From: Celoporthe dispersa
Taxonomy: Eukaryota > Ascomycota > Sordariomycetes > Diaporthales > Cryphonectriaceae
DNA: 64,000 nt
Direction: 5' to 3'
Assembly (NCBI GenBank): GCA_016584495.1
Contig: WAID01000013.1
Coordinates: 1 to 64,000, forward strand
The notes under the pieces were generated by a model. That model was given only the letters and a program-made list of their open reading frames with translations, made no database searches and was not told the DNA's origin. Of the stretch, positions 23,429 through 34,142 are shown piece by piece. Position 1 is the first letter of the stretch. Each line of letters starts with the position of its first letter. A program made the translations under genes and the position numbers.

Positions 23429-24177
23429 AATTTCATTCTTCTCGATTAATACAAGCAATATATATTTTAGAATGAATATGTGTATCTGTGAAACGCCATC
23501 AAACTATCCGAAAATTACAAAACTTTCTTAGCTCTTACTATAATTTTAAGTTAAGCAATAGCGGTAAGAGATTATAAGCAAACTTACAGATGCTGAATGG
23601 GTTATAACAGTCAGCTTCGACTAAATAGTGTTGCGGACAAATGCCACGCACTAATGGGATGAACACGTACCTGTCGCCCAATTCATACTGAGCAAGCTTT
23701 TTGATACACGCCTCTCAGGATGGGCAGGCTGCTATCACACGTGACATACGAAGTCATCGAAAGGAGAAGGTATCAACCAATCTACTTAAGTGGACAACTA
23801 AGGCGAAACAGAAGGTACGAGAATAGGAGTGCCAAAAAGAGCGTTGAGATTGAATTGGTCCAAGAACAAAGAAAAAAGTCCCATCTGGCTAATTCATGCT
23901 CGAGAATACTTTAGTTTATATGGATGCAAAATCCATAGAGTTAGAAACTACAATCCGCTTTTCCGTAACAACTACATAGGACCTAATTATTCATGTGCGA
24001 TAGGATATATCGAACACCCCGCAGCATTAATGGACTAGAAGATCTGAAGTTCAGAAGTGAAGCTTTGGGAAACCTAATTCAAAGTAAATAATGCTACATG
24101 CGCAATACATTTTCGTCTCTTTGCCTTATCCGTGTAAAACCGCCGCACCACCATAAACGTCTGCTAGGCTTTAACCT
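23429..24177. other. Gene-free flank of the PKS remnant
   Basis: The first 150 bp should hold the PKS 3' UTR; the rest is AT-rich without a recognisable gene or repeat. Confidence 0.5.
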
Positions 24178-24590
24178 TGGATTCTCAAGCAGTGATGCGA
24201 AAATCTCTCCCACAACCACAGCGGTCATCTTCGAAATATCAAGAAACTTCACCTGATCTACCTAAATACGAGCTTGGTTGTCGGTTTGTTGAGTGGTGCC
24301 CGAAAAATGTCTGGAACGCGGCAACGTCGGCGAAGGTCAACTCCGCGAACGCATCATAATCGAAATCAGCCTATTTGATAATAAGAATCGTGAGAGGATA
24401 GCCGGCGTTCATCTCAATGCCCTCGGCTATGCCGGGAGTGCGGTAGATATATCGGCGCGTATAACAGTAGGAAATGCTCGCCAGCTATCTCCTTAACGAC
24501 AAGAACATGGGACACTCCATAGTAAGCGCGGAACTGCTCTAGCATAATGCCAGGCTTGCGATAAGCGATGATGAGAACAATATAAGTCAT
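24178..24590 (-). pseudogene. EthD-domain protein pseudogene
   Basis: From ATG 24590 the minus strand reads MTYIVLIIAYRKPGIMLEQF...YGVSHVLVVKEIAGEHF, the start of an EthD-type small dimeric alpha+beta-barrel protein (family pattern 'M..vli.a.RKpG.t.eeF..hye..H.plv'). After a one-base slip it continues as TRRYIYRTPGIAEG and, past an in-frame TAG (probably from CAG), as ADFDYDAFAELTFADVAAFQ. A last piece reads FLDISKMTAVVVGEIFAS. The whole ~130-residue domain is present but broken. EthD proteins take part in aromatic degradation and in fungal polyketide or quinone tailoring. Its position next to the PKS remnant suggests, but does not show, that it belonged to the same cluster. Confidence 0.75.
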
Positions 24591-26192
24591 TTTTTGATAA
24601 TTCTGAAGATTATATAGAATTTCCTTGAGATTTGCAGAGCAATAATATATTTTGAAGCGATATTGTTTACAGTAGGAGTATCGGTATCCAGTATTCAGGA
24701 ACCCCCCCGACGGAATTAACACTTATGGATAATGGAGGAAATAGCTAGAAGATATGAGCATCTTAGAGAATCTGCCATATAGATATCTGTATCCTCCAGG
24801 CAAAACGGCAATAACCCAAACCGCGCCGTTCGCCATTGCACAAACACAAACATCGTCAAGTAGCTGCTACCCATGTCGGCTTGCCCACCAAGCTCCTACA
24901 GCTAGTCCACTCGTTGATCAAAAAGGCTGGAAGGAGCGAGCTCGCGAGATCACAATACATAGATTGGTGAATTGAAAGAGCGGCTCATCGAAACGAGATA
25001 AGTATAATAGCAGCCGCGGCTAATCCTCTGTGCCAAACCCCGCCGTTGAGTTTAAAATTAATCAACAGCACCAACAAACAGTCGAAAGAGGAGTCATACG
25101 CGATCTGCATTTCCCATGCAAAATCAGTATTAGCAAAACCTTAGATTAAGATTCTCTCTGCAAGGCTACCACACCATAAATCACATTCTTAATCCTCCTG
25201 AAATAAGCTATAATCACATAAACTTAGGCTAACCCTCTTAATACCAGTGCATATGCGCTCTCAGCCTCCAACAGCACCCAAAAGCAAGAATCATAGAACA
25301 ACACTCCCTAATTGCGAGCTGAGGGAAGTGTTGCAACCATTGAGGGCCTAGATAGATCTATCAGTCTAGCTTCAGACAAACTTCATCTCTATAGTCCTAG
25401 AGAATTCTCAGAACATCTAGCATATTGCAACAAATGCTGCGCATCCCGGTTTCAGCTAACTGCCCCAATTTAATCCTTGGTACGCCGGCCATGCACTATA
25501 GCCGCCTGCGCGATACAGACTACAAATCAATAGCCGTCGCTCAACCTCTTGATAACAATTAGCTCAACTAGTATGCCCTTTCCCTCGAGATATACTTTGG
25601 TACTTGATATACGGACTATTAGTCCGCACCTTTAGTCTAATAGGACTTCACTTCTAAGCCACCATTTCTAGTCTCATCGCCGCCAATAGTCGCAGTCTCG
25701 CGCCCTTGGGCAATAGTTGCTTAAATGGGAATAATGAAGGTAGAATTTCCAAGCCCGCTGAGATACCAGCCTTCCAGCTAACTTCCCTGTTCGCTTATAC
25801 TCGAGCCGGTTCATAATCTACTTGTAGGTTGATTTTGGAGGGCTCCTGAAGTCCGCATATATGCCCAGGTGAGCGCAACATTCCGAATTAGCCCACACGC
25901 ACTGGAACGCTAACAAACACAACCTTGAAGATGTGCCGTAGGATTGACCACAGATATATCAATTGCACTCGTGATTACATCGCAGGCGAAATACAACCTT
26001 GTGCTCGAGCCTAACCATACAAGCACCTGAGTATGCATATAGACGTTCACAGATGTCCGCATCCGGTGACTTAGGTACGGCGTAATCTTCAAATCAGTCC
26101 GACTGACGTATCTATTTTTCCGACAAGATTCGCTGGAACGCGAGCCAACCAGAGAGCGCCCTGCCCGTCAGTCGGGAATAGACTTTCAGGAA
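24591..26192. other. Decayed DNA, no gene recognised
   Basis: Contains short open frames such as 24754-24975 (plus; includes a SCYPCRLAHQAP stretch faintly like a zinc-cluster motif) and 25910-26092 (minus). None carries a convincing family signature. Base composition is intermediate, as in long-dead coding DNA. Confidence 0.45.
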
Positions 26193-26338
26193 TACTACGT
26201 CAATCGAAAATCAGTCCAGACAAGCTCCCGAGAGTATAGCATTAGTCACAATAAAGATTGAAAATTATTACGTTAATCGAAAATTAATCGGAATAAGCTC
26301 GGAAGGATATAATATTAATGGGGATAAATTCAAGAAAA
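26193..26338. repeat. Two-copy ~73-bp tandem repeat, AT-diverged
   Basis: 26193-26265 and 26266-26338 align end to end (TACTACGTCAATCGAAAATC versus TATTACGTTAATCGAAAATT). The second copy is more AT-rich, with mainly C-to-T and G-to-A differences. Confidence 0.65.
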
Positions 26339-26405
26339 CAAAGCATTAATTAGAATAAGCGTTAATGAACCAGAATCTCGAGCGTCGTCGCATGAAAAGA
26401 CGAAC

Positions 26406-26990
26406 ATTAAAGCAATAAGCAAGAGCTTATGTAACTCAAATATGCTGAATCAATCACAAGGATGATAATAAACGAAGGGTACACAAGTATAAAATTAGAG
26501 TGAAAAAGCTGCTTTAGACCTGTCCAAAGGGCTCAAATTAAGGAAAGAAAGGAAAACGTTCTGTTATTTCTACCTAAGCGAAGAAAAATGAAAGGGGTTG
26601 TGCCTCTATCTCTGAGCATCCTCAGAACCTATCCGCATTGCATATTCTGAAGTCCACTTCACTAGCTACTACAATAGTACCAGAGGATGAATTAAAGCAA
26701 TAAGCTCTGGCTTATATAATCTGAGCGTGCTGAATTAGTTACGAGAATGATAACAAAGGAAGGCTAGATATGCATAAGGTCAAGATGGAATGCCTGCTTT
26801 AGACCTGTCCAGAGAGCTCAAATTAAGGAAATATGGGAAAATATATTGTTACTCCTATCTAAGCGAAAGAGAGAAAAAAAAAATGAAGAGGGGTTGTGCT
26901 CTTATATCTGAATATCCTCAGGACTCACCTGCACCCCATGCTCTGAGATCCACTCCAGTTGCCACCACAACACCATAACCGGAAAAACGA
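26406..26990. repeat. Two-copy ~285-bp tandem repeat
   Basis: 26406-26690 and 26691-26975/26990 share a long series of blocks (ATTAAAGCAATAAGC; GCTTTAGACCTGTCCA; AGCTCAAATTAAGGAAA; AGGGGTTGTGC; ATCCTCAG). They differ by many transitions. The copies are directly adjacent. No coding potential is evident. It may be a small local satellite or an adjoining LTR pair from an unrelated element. Confidence 0.7.
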
Positions 26991-27129
26991 ATGAACGATT
27001 GATTGCACAAATACGGTTGACAATCTCCCTATACTCCTAATGTAGTAATCAACCCGTTGTCTACCGTGAATCCACAACCTTGGCGAGCTAGACCATGTGA
27101 ATTTGCTAAGTCATGTCGATTATGCAATG

Positions 27130-27231
27130 AGTGTTATAAATAAGAGAAGCGCTTGTTGATGCGAGCTATGGGTCCTGTTTGACCGTTGGCCGGTTTCCTG
27201 ACCCAACCGCTGTCTGAGTCATAACACTCAG
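27130..27231. repeat. ~100-bp element with terminal inverted repeats
   Basis: Begins GAGTGTTATA and ends TCATAACACTC, an inverted pair of about 10 bp around a short GC-richer core. On the minus strand it starts TGTTATGACTCAGACAGCGG, resembling the start of a Gypsy LTR. It could be a very short MITE or an internally deleted LTR. It lies directly 3' of the HD-domain gene. Confidence 0.4.
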
Positions 27232-27241
27232 CCAAATAAGC

Positions 27242-28148
27242 CTAGTCAAAGAAGTCGAAGATCCGTTGTCCAACTGCTGAATAGCCTGGCACAAAGGCGT
27301 CTCCAAAAGCCTGCTGCCATGAATCTGTCACGGATCGTCAGCATTAGCATCAATCTGATCATGCACATATAAACAGAGCCTGGAGATCAACTAACCATAA
27401 GTCGAGTTTGGTTTAGCCGTACAGAGTTGCACGAGCGTTGTGTTCACACCGGTAATGAAGTTCAGCCTTGGAAACGCAGCCTCGACGTTGTAGTACTCTG
27501 CACTCGTAATATCATAGGCTGCAAGAGAGGCCAGCCCTTTCAAATCAATCAACACACCAGTTACTAATACAGCCACGGTCGGCTGTTTATACAAAGAGAA
27601 TCGGTACTCCGAGCTCAGCAAGACCGAGTCAAACAGAAGCTGCAGCCGGTTGGCGTCCCAATCAGCGCCCTCGCCGTCGTTCGACACTTGGTGCTCGACG
27701 AAGTCGGTTGTCGCGGCGGCACTGTCGACTTCGAAGCGGCGGTCCTGGCTGATCCAGGAGCCGTTGAGCACGAGGCCGAGGTCATGTAGCATTGAGCCGA
27801 TAGCGTGAACTTCGAGATCGACGGTTTCTTTCAGCGTGGTATTGTGGTTCATGACGAGCGCCCCGAAGAGCCAGGTCCGCATGATGTGGTTATAGAGGTA
27901 AGTATCGCTGACTTGTTGAGCGAATGCTTGAGCGGCACGTACGCTGTTGAGAAGAGAATAAGTAATTTCCACTATATATTCCAATATTATGGTTTGACTT
28001 ACAGAGCCGTGTCGATAACCGTGACACCGCCAATCACTTGCGTCGGCTTCCGATTGATATCTCGTGGAAGTACGTGGTGGAAGCCGAGGGATGGGCAGGT
28101 GTGGAATGCCAAAAGAAATTGAACAATCCAAGTGAGCTTAAATTCCAT
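27242..28148 (-). CDS. Secreted HD-domain (putative metal phosphohydrolase-fold) protein
   Basis: Three exons (28003-28148, 27396-27943, 27242-27324) give 258 residues with matching phases. The N-terminus has a signal-peptide-like stretch (MEFKLTWIVQFLLAFHTC). The HD-type metal-site pattern is visible: a first His in YNHIMRTWLFG (about residue 66) and the His-Asp pair in EVHAIGSMLHDLGLV (about residue 97). Length and layout fit the fungal HD-domain proteins often annotated as cyanamide-hydratase-like. A predicted extracellular form is unusual for a nucleotide phosphohydrolase fold, so the substrate is open. The start is the only ATG before the hydrophobic stretch. It is transcribed divergently from the Old Yellow Enzyme gene across a repeat-bearing promoter. 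Confidence 0.8.
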
Positions 28149-28485
28149 AGTTGCGGATGTTAAAAGAAAGATCGATTGGCTTCCAAGCTTCGAGTCGCGA
28201 GAACAGAATAGTTGATAGTGGTGTTAGCTAGCAGCGTTGACAGGCTGAACTCTGATCTTCCACGTTCTGCGGAAAGGGTTTTCCTCCTAGTCTATATATC
28301 CCAACAGGACTCTCACGAACGCTCTCTTACAAAGCCCCGTAGGTTCGCTAACACAGGGTTAGAAAGCTTCCCTTAACTACGCCCCGCTGCCGGAAGTGAA
28401 ATTGTCTCGCTAGCTGTCTAATACGTCGTATTTAACAAATCTGTAAGTTTAGAGGCCGGTGAAGCATTCTGCCAATCATAGATGG

Positions 28486-28565
28486 TCTTATCCGTCCTAA
28501 TGTATTAGCGCTTATGAAAGAGATAATCTTATTCATCCCATTGTGTTAGCGCTTATGTAAGAGAT
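28486..28565. repeat. 41-bp-period tandem repeat, two copies
   Basis: TCTTATCCGTCCTAATGTAT... and TCTTATTCATCCCATTGTGT... each end in TAGCGCTTATG(A/T)AAGAGAT. AGCGCT is itself a palindrome. The array runs directly into the next repeat. Confidence 0.7.
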
Positions 28566-28656
28566 CTACGGTTGACCCTTTAGGAAGTATCTCTTCCCGA
28601 AAGGGTAAAATCTACAGTTATCTCTTTAGGAAGTATCTCTTCCCGAAAGAGTAAAA
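28565..28656. repeat. 46-bp tandem repeat with internal dyad symmetry, two copies
   Basis: Each unit contains the core CTTTAGGAAG-TATCT-CTTCCCGAAAG, an inverted repeat. The outer arms are CCC...GGG in copy 1 and CTC...GAG in copy 2, so the pairing is kept by a matched change on both arms. Each copy starts TCTAC(G/A)GTT and ends GTAAAA. It could be an operator for a dimeric regulator or a DNA/RNA hairpin. Confidence 0.75.
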
Positions 28657-28928
28657 TCTACGGCCAGCTTTTTGTCTAAAGCGCTTGAGCCGGCTGTCGT
28701 GTTACTCGCACGTTTTCGGCCGAGTTTAGAATGTCCGGGTACGAAGCTCTTAACACCAGCCCTTTTGCCTCTTGCTTCTCCAGCCTTCAAACTTTCACAC
28801 ACACACACACACATAAATAAGAAACACGCATGTAGTACGTCTACCAAAGCTTGGAAATAGATACTTGATCATCAGTGCGTCTTCCTCCCATAGAAATCTC
28901 CAGCCACCCGAGTTCCCATTCCTGCTCG

Positions 28929-30036
28929 ATGGCCCAGTATCGCCTCTGGAAACCACTCAAGATTGTGGGAGTCGAGGTTAAGCACCGCATTGGCATGCCC
29001 GGCCTGTCCCGCTTCCGAGCTACCGACGACCATATTGCGACGCCCATGATGAAGGAGTACTACGGCCAGCGGTCGCAGGTCGCAGGTACCTTGATCATCG
29101 CGGAAGCTGGGATCATCTCGCCTGGCTCTTGTGGCTATCCCAACGCGCCGGGCATCTGGAGAAAACGACCAAGTGGCTGCGTGGAAGACTATCACCGACG
29201 AGGTGCACCGTAACGGCTGCTTCATTATCTGCCAGCTATTTCATATCGGCCGTGCCGCGAACCCCGAAACCGCCGAAGCGGAGGGCATCGAGATCGTGTC
29301 CTCCAGTGCCATCCCCCATGACCAGGCCGCTCCCGTGCCTAGGGCTCTGACGACCGACGACATAAAGCGGATCGTGCGGGACTTCGCTACCGCGGCGGAG
29401 AACGCCATCCGCGCGGGTTTCGACGGCGTCGAGCTCCACGGCGCGAACGGCTATCTCATCGACTGCTTTACGCAGGACGTCAGCAATACCCGCACGGACG
29501 AGTACGGCGGCAGCGTTGAGAACCGGTCGCGATTTGTCCACGAGGTCATGACGGTCGTCGGCGATGCTATCGGGCCCCAGCGCGTCGGGCTCCGCCTGAG
29601 CCCCTGGAGCACCTTCCAGGGTATGCGCATGAAGGATCCGGTCCCGCAGTTTTCCGATGTGATTATCAGGGCCAAAGAGCTCGGCCTCGGCTACATCCAC
29701 CTGATCGAGCCACGCGTCTCCAACAATGAAGATCTGGAACACACCGTTCACGAGACGCTAAATTTCGCAATTGACCTCTGGGACGGGCCCATCCTTCTTG
29801 CCGGGGGGTATCGACCGGATAACGTGCAGCGAGTGCTCGACGGTGTATATCCAAATAAGGATATTATGGTCATGTTTGGCAGGTCCTTTGTTGCAAACCC
29901 GGACCTGGTCTTCAGAATCAAGAACAGTCTACCGCTCAATGATTATGATCGCAGCACGTTTTACGCCGCCAAGAACCCTGCAGGATATCTTGACTATCCG
30001 TTTAGTGAGAAGTTTCTGGCTAGGTTGAAGGATTGA
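28929..30036 (+). CDS. Old Yellow Enzyme-type FMN ene-reductase, single-base frameshift
   Basis: Single exon of 1,108 nt, which is 369 codons plus one base. The slip lies at 29159-29165 (CTGGAGAAAACG), between PGSCGYPNAPGIW and NDQVAAWKTITDEV. Family signatures are the FMN-barrel start RLWKPLKIVGVEVKHRIGM, the active-site His-x2-Asn in GFDGVELHGANGYLIDCF (about residue 175), the NxRTDEYGGSVENRSRF block and the C-terminal phosphate-binding FGRSFVANPDLV. OYEs reduce activated C=C bonds with NAD(P)H; fungal relatives include ergot-alkaloid EasA-type and other tailoring reductases. The start at 28929 is the first Met in frame with RLWKPL; an ATG at 28875 would add 18 residues. GC content is clearly higher than in the flanks. 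Confidence 0.85.
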
Positions 30037-30356
30037 TAGTAGCATTGTCCGATTATGGATCGAAGGACGAGGGATAGCAGGTGGCCGGGTTATAGGTGAT
30101 TTAGACCGCGTTCCGGCAGCCAAGCGACTCACCCCTTGGCTAAGATCGGAGGGGAGGGGAGGAAAATTGTGCATGCAGCAGTACCAGAGACAGACTGTAC
30201 TCTCAATTCATTGCGGCAGGAGACATCATTTTCTACAGTGTTTCCCGGGGTAGTCTCGTCTAAGCAGTCTGCTGCCTCCCTATAAACTGTCTCTGAAATC
30301 GAAGCCTGGGCAGCAGGGCGGCTGCGATATCGTGAAACTATCTACAGGCTGCATCA
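30037..30356. other. Tail-to-tail intergenic spacer
   Basis: Separates the convergent OYE and regulator genes; no gene or repeat seen. Confidence 0.6.
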
Positions 30357-32092
30357 TCAGTCATTTTGTGCAATTGTATGAATCTCTGTCCAGAACTCCT
30401 CAAACTGCGAGCGATACGAATTTTCCGACCAAATAAATTGCCTCATAACCTCTACTAGGTCCTCCAAGGAATCGTATTTTCGTTCAAATCGCCGTGATTC
30501 ATAGTTTCTTTGCAGAAGCCGCTTGTACCCCGAGCGTATCATCCCCTTGGGGGAGAATGATCCACCCAAGTGAAGCATCCAGATCAGGAGATCCGGATCA
30601 TTATTCCAGAACAGGTCCTCATCTGACTGTTGTAGGCTGTGAAATAGGTGCTTTGACACGTAAGACTTCTCCCACCGGGATTAGTATAATGTAGCCGACG
30701 ATCCTATCTCATCTTGGAGAAGGGCGGATGCTCGGAATAGATCACGTACAGGTATCACGGAGTGGCGCCAAACTTTGCAGCAGAGCATACAAGTGCCGAG
30801 ATATGCAGCTAGATGACACGCTTCTATGACAGGAGAAAGTTTGGGCAAGTCCACGAGCCTGGACCCGATAGACGCTTGGTGATTATCGACGCGGAGCATT
30901 TCGATCGGGTTCTGGCAGGAATAGCCGGGGAGGTCTTGGACGCACTGCAGCGCATGAATGTCCTTAAGGACCTCAATGAAGTCCTCTGGGAACAAGTTGG
31001 CCCGTTTCTGGAACCCCGGCGCTAGAACAAACAAGGTGGGAGTAAAGGGTCCCGCTTCCACTGCAGCTCGCCAAAAGTCGTGTGGTCTATGATGCGGTCC
31101 GATCCAGTCATGATGGATGAGTTCAGATCTTGCCTACCCAAAGCATAAGAAATCGTGATGGGTGATATCTGGCTCAGCAGATAGGCACGCCGGAAAAAGA
31201 AATGGCTCACCAGAAGATAGCTCGCTTGATCCCGTCGGTTAGGTAGATGGTCCTAGACTGGCCCATGTCGAGCAGTCGTCGTATAGCACTCATATGGAGC
31301 TGGACTTGCCACCGCATGCCCAGTCGAGCCTACCCGATTGCTGCGAGTTAGCCATGGAATAACCTCTTTGGTCATTTGGGTTCACGGACCTCCACTCCGG
31401 CAAGAAGCAAGATAGCACCTAGGGTAGGCAGCGATAACGCCGTCTCGGGAGAGCTCATTCTTCCACGAACGGCGGCCAGCGCCTGGTTCTGGTAGCCAAC
31501 GCACTCGTTGTCCATGTTTCCCCCGGTCACCGCCAACGCAAAGGTGAGCATGACAGCATTCAGCAGGGCTGGGTCGTCAAGATCAGTGCGGAAGATGGAA
31601 CCGAAGTCCTGGAATAGGACCGGGTCTGCAACGCTGAATACGGGCTCCGCGGCGTGTCTGGCGGCACCTACATAAGTAGTATAAGCCCAGGCCGTATCAG
31701 GCCACAAGAGTGCTTACCGTGACTTAGTAAGGTTCTCAGCCTCGGCGAGTCCCCAAATATAGTCTCGAAAGGACCGTGAACTGATGGGGAGACGAAGACG
31801 GACCAGGGGCTGAGCGTTTGGCCTGATGCGACGGCATCAACCCTCGGTATTTCCTCCTGAGGTCTTCGACTATTCTGTATGGCCTGTCTGACAGCGTGCG
31901 AGCGAGCTAGGCGTCTTTTGCCGCGATCCTTTGCTTCTGCCGGGTTTTGTATCGAAATGAACTGAAAACTGCTCCCTGCACGAGGAATTAGTTTCATGTC
32001 CCCAAGTTCTAGGTGCGAGATGCTAGACTTGGCTTACTTCCGCTAGTACTGTTATCTGATGCCTCCAAGTGAGAGGACTCAGCCCCATCCAT
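30357..32092 (-). pseudogene. Fungal-specific transcription-factor-domain protein, frameshift plus stop
   Basis: Five exons (32038-32092, 31718-31975, 31390-31667, 31211-31329, 30357-31133). The N-terminal block QFISIQNPAEAKDRGKRRLA and ARSHAVRQAIQNSRR marks the fungal family sometimes called tachykinin-like, with no zinc cluster in front. The middle resembles Fungal_trans_2 regulators (AVMLTFALAVTGG; RWQVQLHMSAIRRLLDM; FWQDLNSSIMTGSDRI). One base is missing near 31045-31049, between LQWKRDP and TPTLFVLAPGF. An in-frame TAA lies at 30681-30683, possibly from CAA. Restoring the missing base would make the length 496 codons, so only these two lesions separate it from an intact gene. It may have regulated the neighbouring OYE or monooxygenase genes. 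Confidence 0.75.
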
Positions 32093-32616
32093 AGCGTAGG
32101 AAGGAATTCAAATTCACTGCTAAGCTTGGCTTGTGTACGTGACATGAGATTTCTCGGAAGAAATCTTGGTTGGGTCCGGGTTCAATCAGATCTACACGGG
32201 CATACAGTATGGTTATATAATTTCAAATCGCCGTCTATTCCCGGATGAATTGTTCTCCCGAACACTTTTCTGCTCCGCATTTATTGTTAGCATGCATGCA
32301 GAGCCCCTGGCTGCACTATTAAGCTAAAGGAGCCGTGCAGCTATATTACATTATTATAGCTTTGAAAGTTAGTATCTTTCAATGCCGCTGCACTAAAGAA
32401 CGAAGCTCATCAAGCTCATCCACGTAGTTATCTAGTGCACCACTATAGCACTTGATGTTATAACATTTACAGGGTTTTGGTCAAGAAGTATACTACTTAC
32501 CACTACTTATATAAACGTTCAGCATTGTACATATCTTTCGTGCCTTCCATAGCAGCCTAGAGCTCTATATCCAAGATGAAACCGCCAGTCTCTTGTCTCG
32601 GCAATCGTAGCATCGC
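32093..32616. other. Intergenic, AT-leaning
   Basis: Between the regulator start and the 3' end of the RelA/SpoT gene. Holds no recognisable gene; contains short inverted AT-rich words around 32330-32400. Confidence 0.5.
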
Positions 32617-34082
32617 TTAGTTTGGGTCGGTCTCTGCTAACCTAGTAATAGCTTCCAAGAACTTCTTGGGTTGACCGAGCAGTCGATTCTCCCATTCCTT
32701 CAGCAACTCCACCAGAACATCTAACTTGTCTAAGCTTAGCAGCCAAGGTGCGACATCGGTCGAGTGCAAGAAGCTATACGCATCCTTCGTATCGTGATCT
32801 TGAAGCGATACTCTGAAATCATATGCTGCCCTAACATATGCTTGAGAGTCTGTAGCATATGTAATGTGCATGGCGTTTGCTATCACAATGAACTATCATC
32901 ATCATAGTCACACTCGTCGTGGTCCTCCATATATGTAGGTTCTGTTGGGCCAAGACCCAGGATGAAAAGCTCAGCGACGAACTCAAAGGCAACCGCAGAG
33001 CTCTCCCTAGTGCGATAAAAGCAGTCAATCACACACTCATCGTCGAAAGTCCCAGGGGCTCTAGTGCGGCCATAAAGCTCTACGCACCATAAGTGGACGT
33101 ATTTCCGAACTCGCGATGCCGTTAGAACTACGCTCGGCACCTCAAGTGATGGCGAAAGCTTAAGCGAGAGCCATATCAGCGGTTGCCAGTACCGGCTATC
33201 CCACCAAGCTCTGTTTTGGTACTCTATTATTTTTGCTGTAACTTTTGGTTGCAGTTCTTGTCCGGAAATGTATGCCACAACCTTTTGCAAGAGACAGAAT
33301 GCTAATGTTGGGGGCACTGGCTGGGATTTGTGTTGAAAGCGATGCAGCTCACCACGCAGATCGCTTCTCATTCCATGACTACGTAGTAAGTCACGGAGGC
33401 TGCGCGAAATATCTGCAGAAATACCCCTCAGGCCCAATAGTAACATGTCGAGATCGCCGAGTTCGACTCCAGATGTCTGGTTCTCCGGAAGGGAGTCGAC
33501 CATGACGTCTCTTAAATCTCGAGGGCTGACTATCGGTTCGTTCTCTGCCTGGAGACGTCTTTTGTGAAGGTGGTACAGTTGCTCGAGCACCAGCTCACCC
33601 TCCTTCAAGTGCCCCTTGAGCGCATCAAGAAGCTTGATTTCTCTGGCAGTGTGATCACCCGAAAATGCCTTGTATGTCAAGTCTTGACTGATGCCGGCCC
33701 ATGCGTCCATTAGCACCGAACGGAGCTGGATCTCGAATATGTATGTCCCATATTTTCCAGCCCCGGGTCGGTCTTGCTCACGGAGTGAGACCCAGACATG
33801 ATCAGCAACGTACTGCCCAAAGAGATTCTGATAAATACCCGGGATGTTTGGCTTCCAGTCTCGATCGAATGGCCGCATGGACCCGTACTGAAACTGAGTC
33901 TTAAGCATTCGAATGACCTCCCCTTTCTGGTGGGGAAAGTACAGAGCGATACACAAACCGACAAAGTCAAGTTGGTCGTTCATGATCGAGCTCTGGCTGC
34001 TGTACGCCTTCAGATTGCTTCTAGAGTCTAGCTTCCTTTCCAAGGAATCCGCGTTCTTGACGCGGATCATCACGAGACTCAT
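32617..34082 (-). pseudogene. RelA/SpoT-domain (ppGpp synthetase-like) protein, frameshifted
   Basis: The N-terminal half carries the two hallmark blocks of the RelA/SpoT nucleotidyltransferase domain: IRVKNADSLERKLDSRS followed by NDQLDFVGLCIALYF (family ...D.[LV][IV]G[IV]R[IV]...F), and YIFEIQLRSVLMDAWAGISQ with DLTYK (family E.Q[IL]R[TS]...AWAE.EHDL.YK). Key positions are altered: the Arg after Gly is Cys, and the AWAExEH motif reads AWAGISQ. A ~250-residue C-terminal region of unknown function follows. The frame breaks once near 32884, where a Glu/Asp-rich segment ends at TGA while the next frame continues for about 88 residues to 32617; one extra base would give 489 codons. ATG 34082 is the first in-frame Met. 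Upstream reading (to about 34209) suggests that the true N-terminus may lie further up in another frame. Confidence 0.65.
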
Positions 34083-34116
34083 CACGGTGATGATAGAAGT
34101 GAGGGGTTATGTCGCG

Positions 34117-34142
34117 TTGAGTGGCTTGTGAAAGCCACTCAA
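34117..34142. repeat. Perfect 11-bp inverted repeat (hairpin)
   Basis: TTGAGTGGCTT-GTGA-AAGCCACTCAA, upstream of the RelA/SpoT start. The four-base spacer makes a stable hairpin possible in RNA or a symmetric protein-binding site. Confidence 0.6.

Larger units (their letters stand above)
28149..28928. promoter_or_regulatory. Divergent HD-protein / OYE promoter with tandem repeats
   Basis: 780 bp between divergent starts. It contains two tandem repeat arrays (28486-28565 and 28565-28656) and a (CA)n run at about 28796-28813 close to the OYE start. Open frames across it are not convincing as genes. Confidence 0.6.

Noticed and set aside
24754..24975. Possible zinc-cluster regulator start (SCYPCRLAHQAP)
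   Set aside because: Only two of the six zinc-cluster cysteines are present and nothing downstream resembles a regulator.
26193..26990. Tandem repeats as a CRISPR-like array
   Set aside because: Only two copies of each unit, no spacers, and the DNA is fungal.
32093..32616. tRNA or other structured RNA genes in intergenic regions
   Set aside because: I looked for the tRNA B-box (GGTTCRANTCC) on both strands across the window and found no hit with a matching A-box and acceptor stem.
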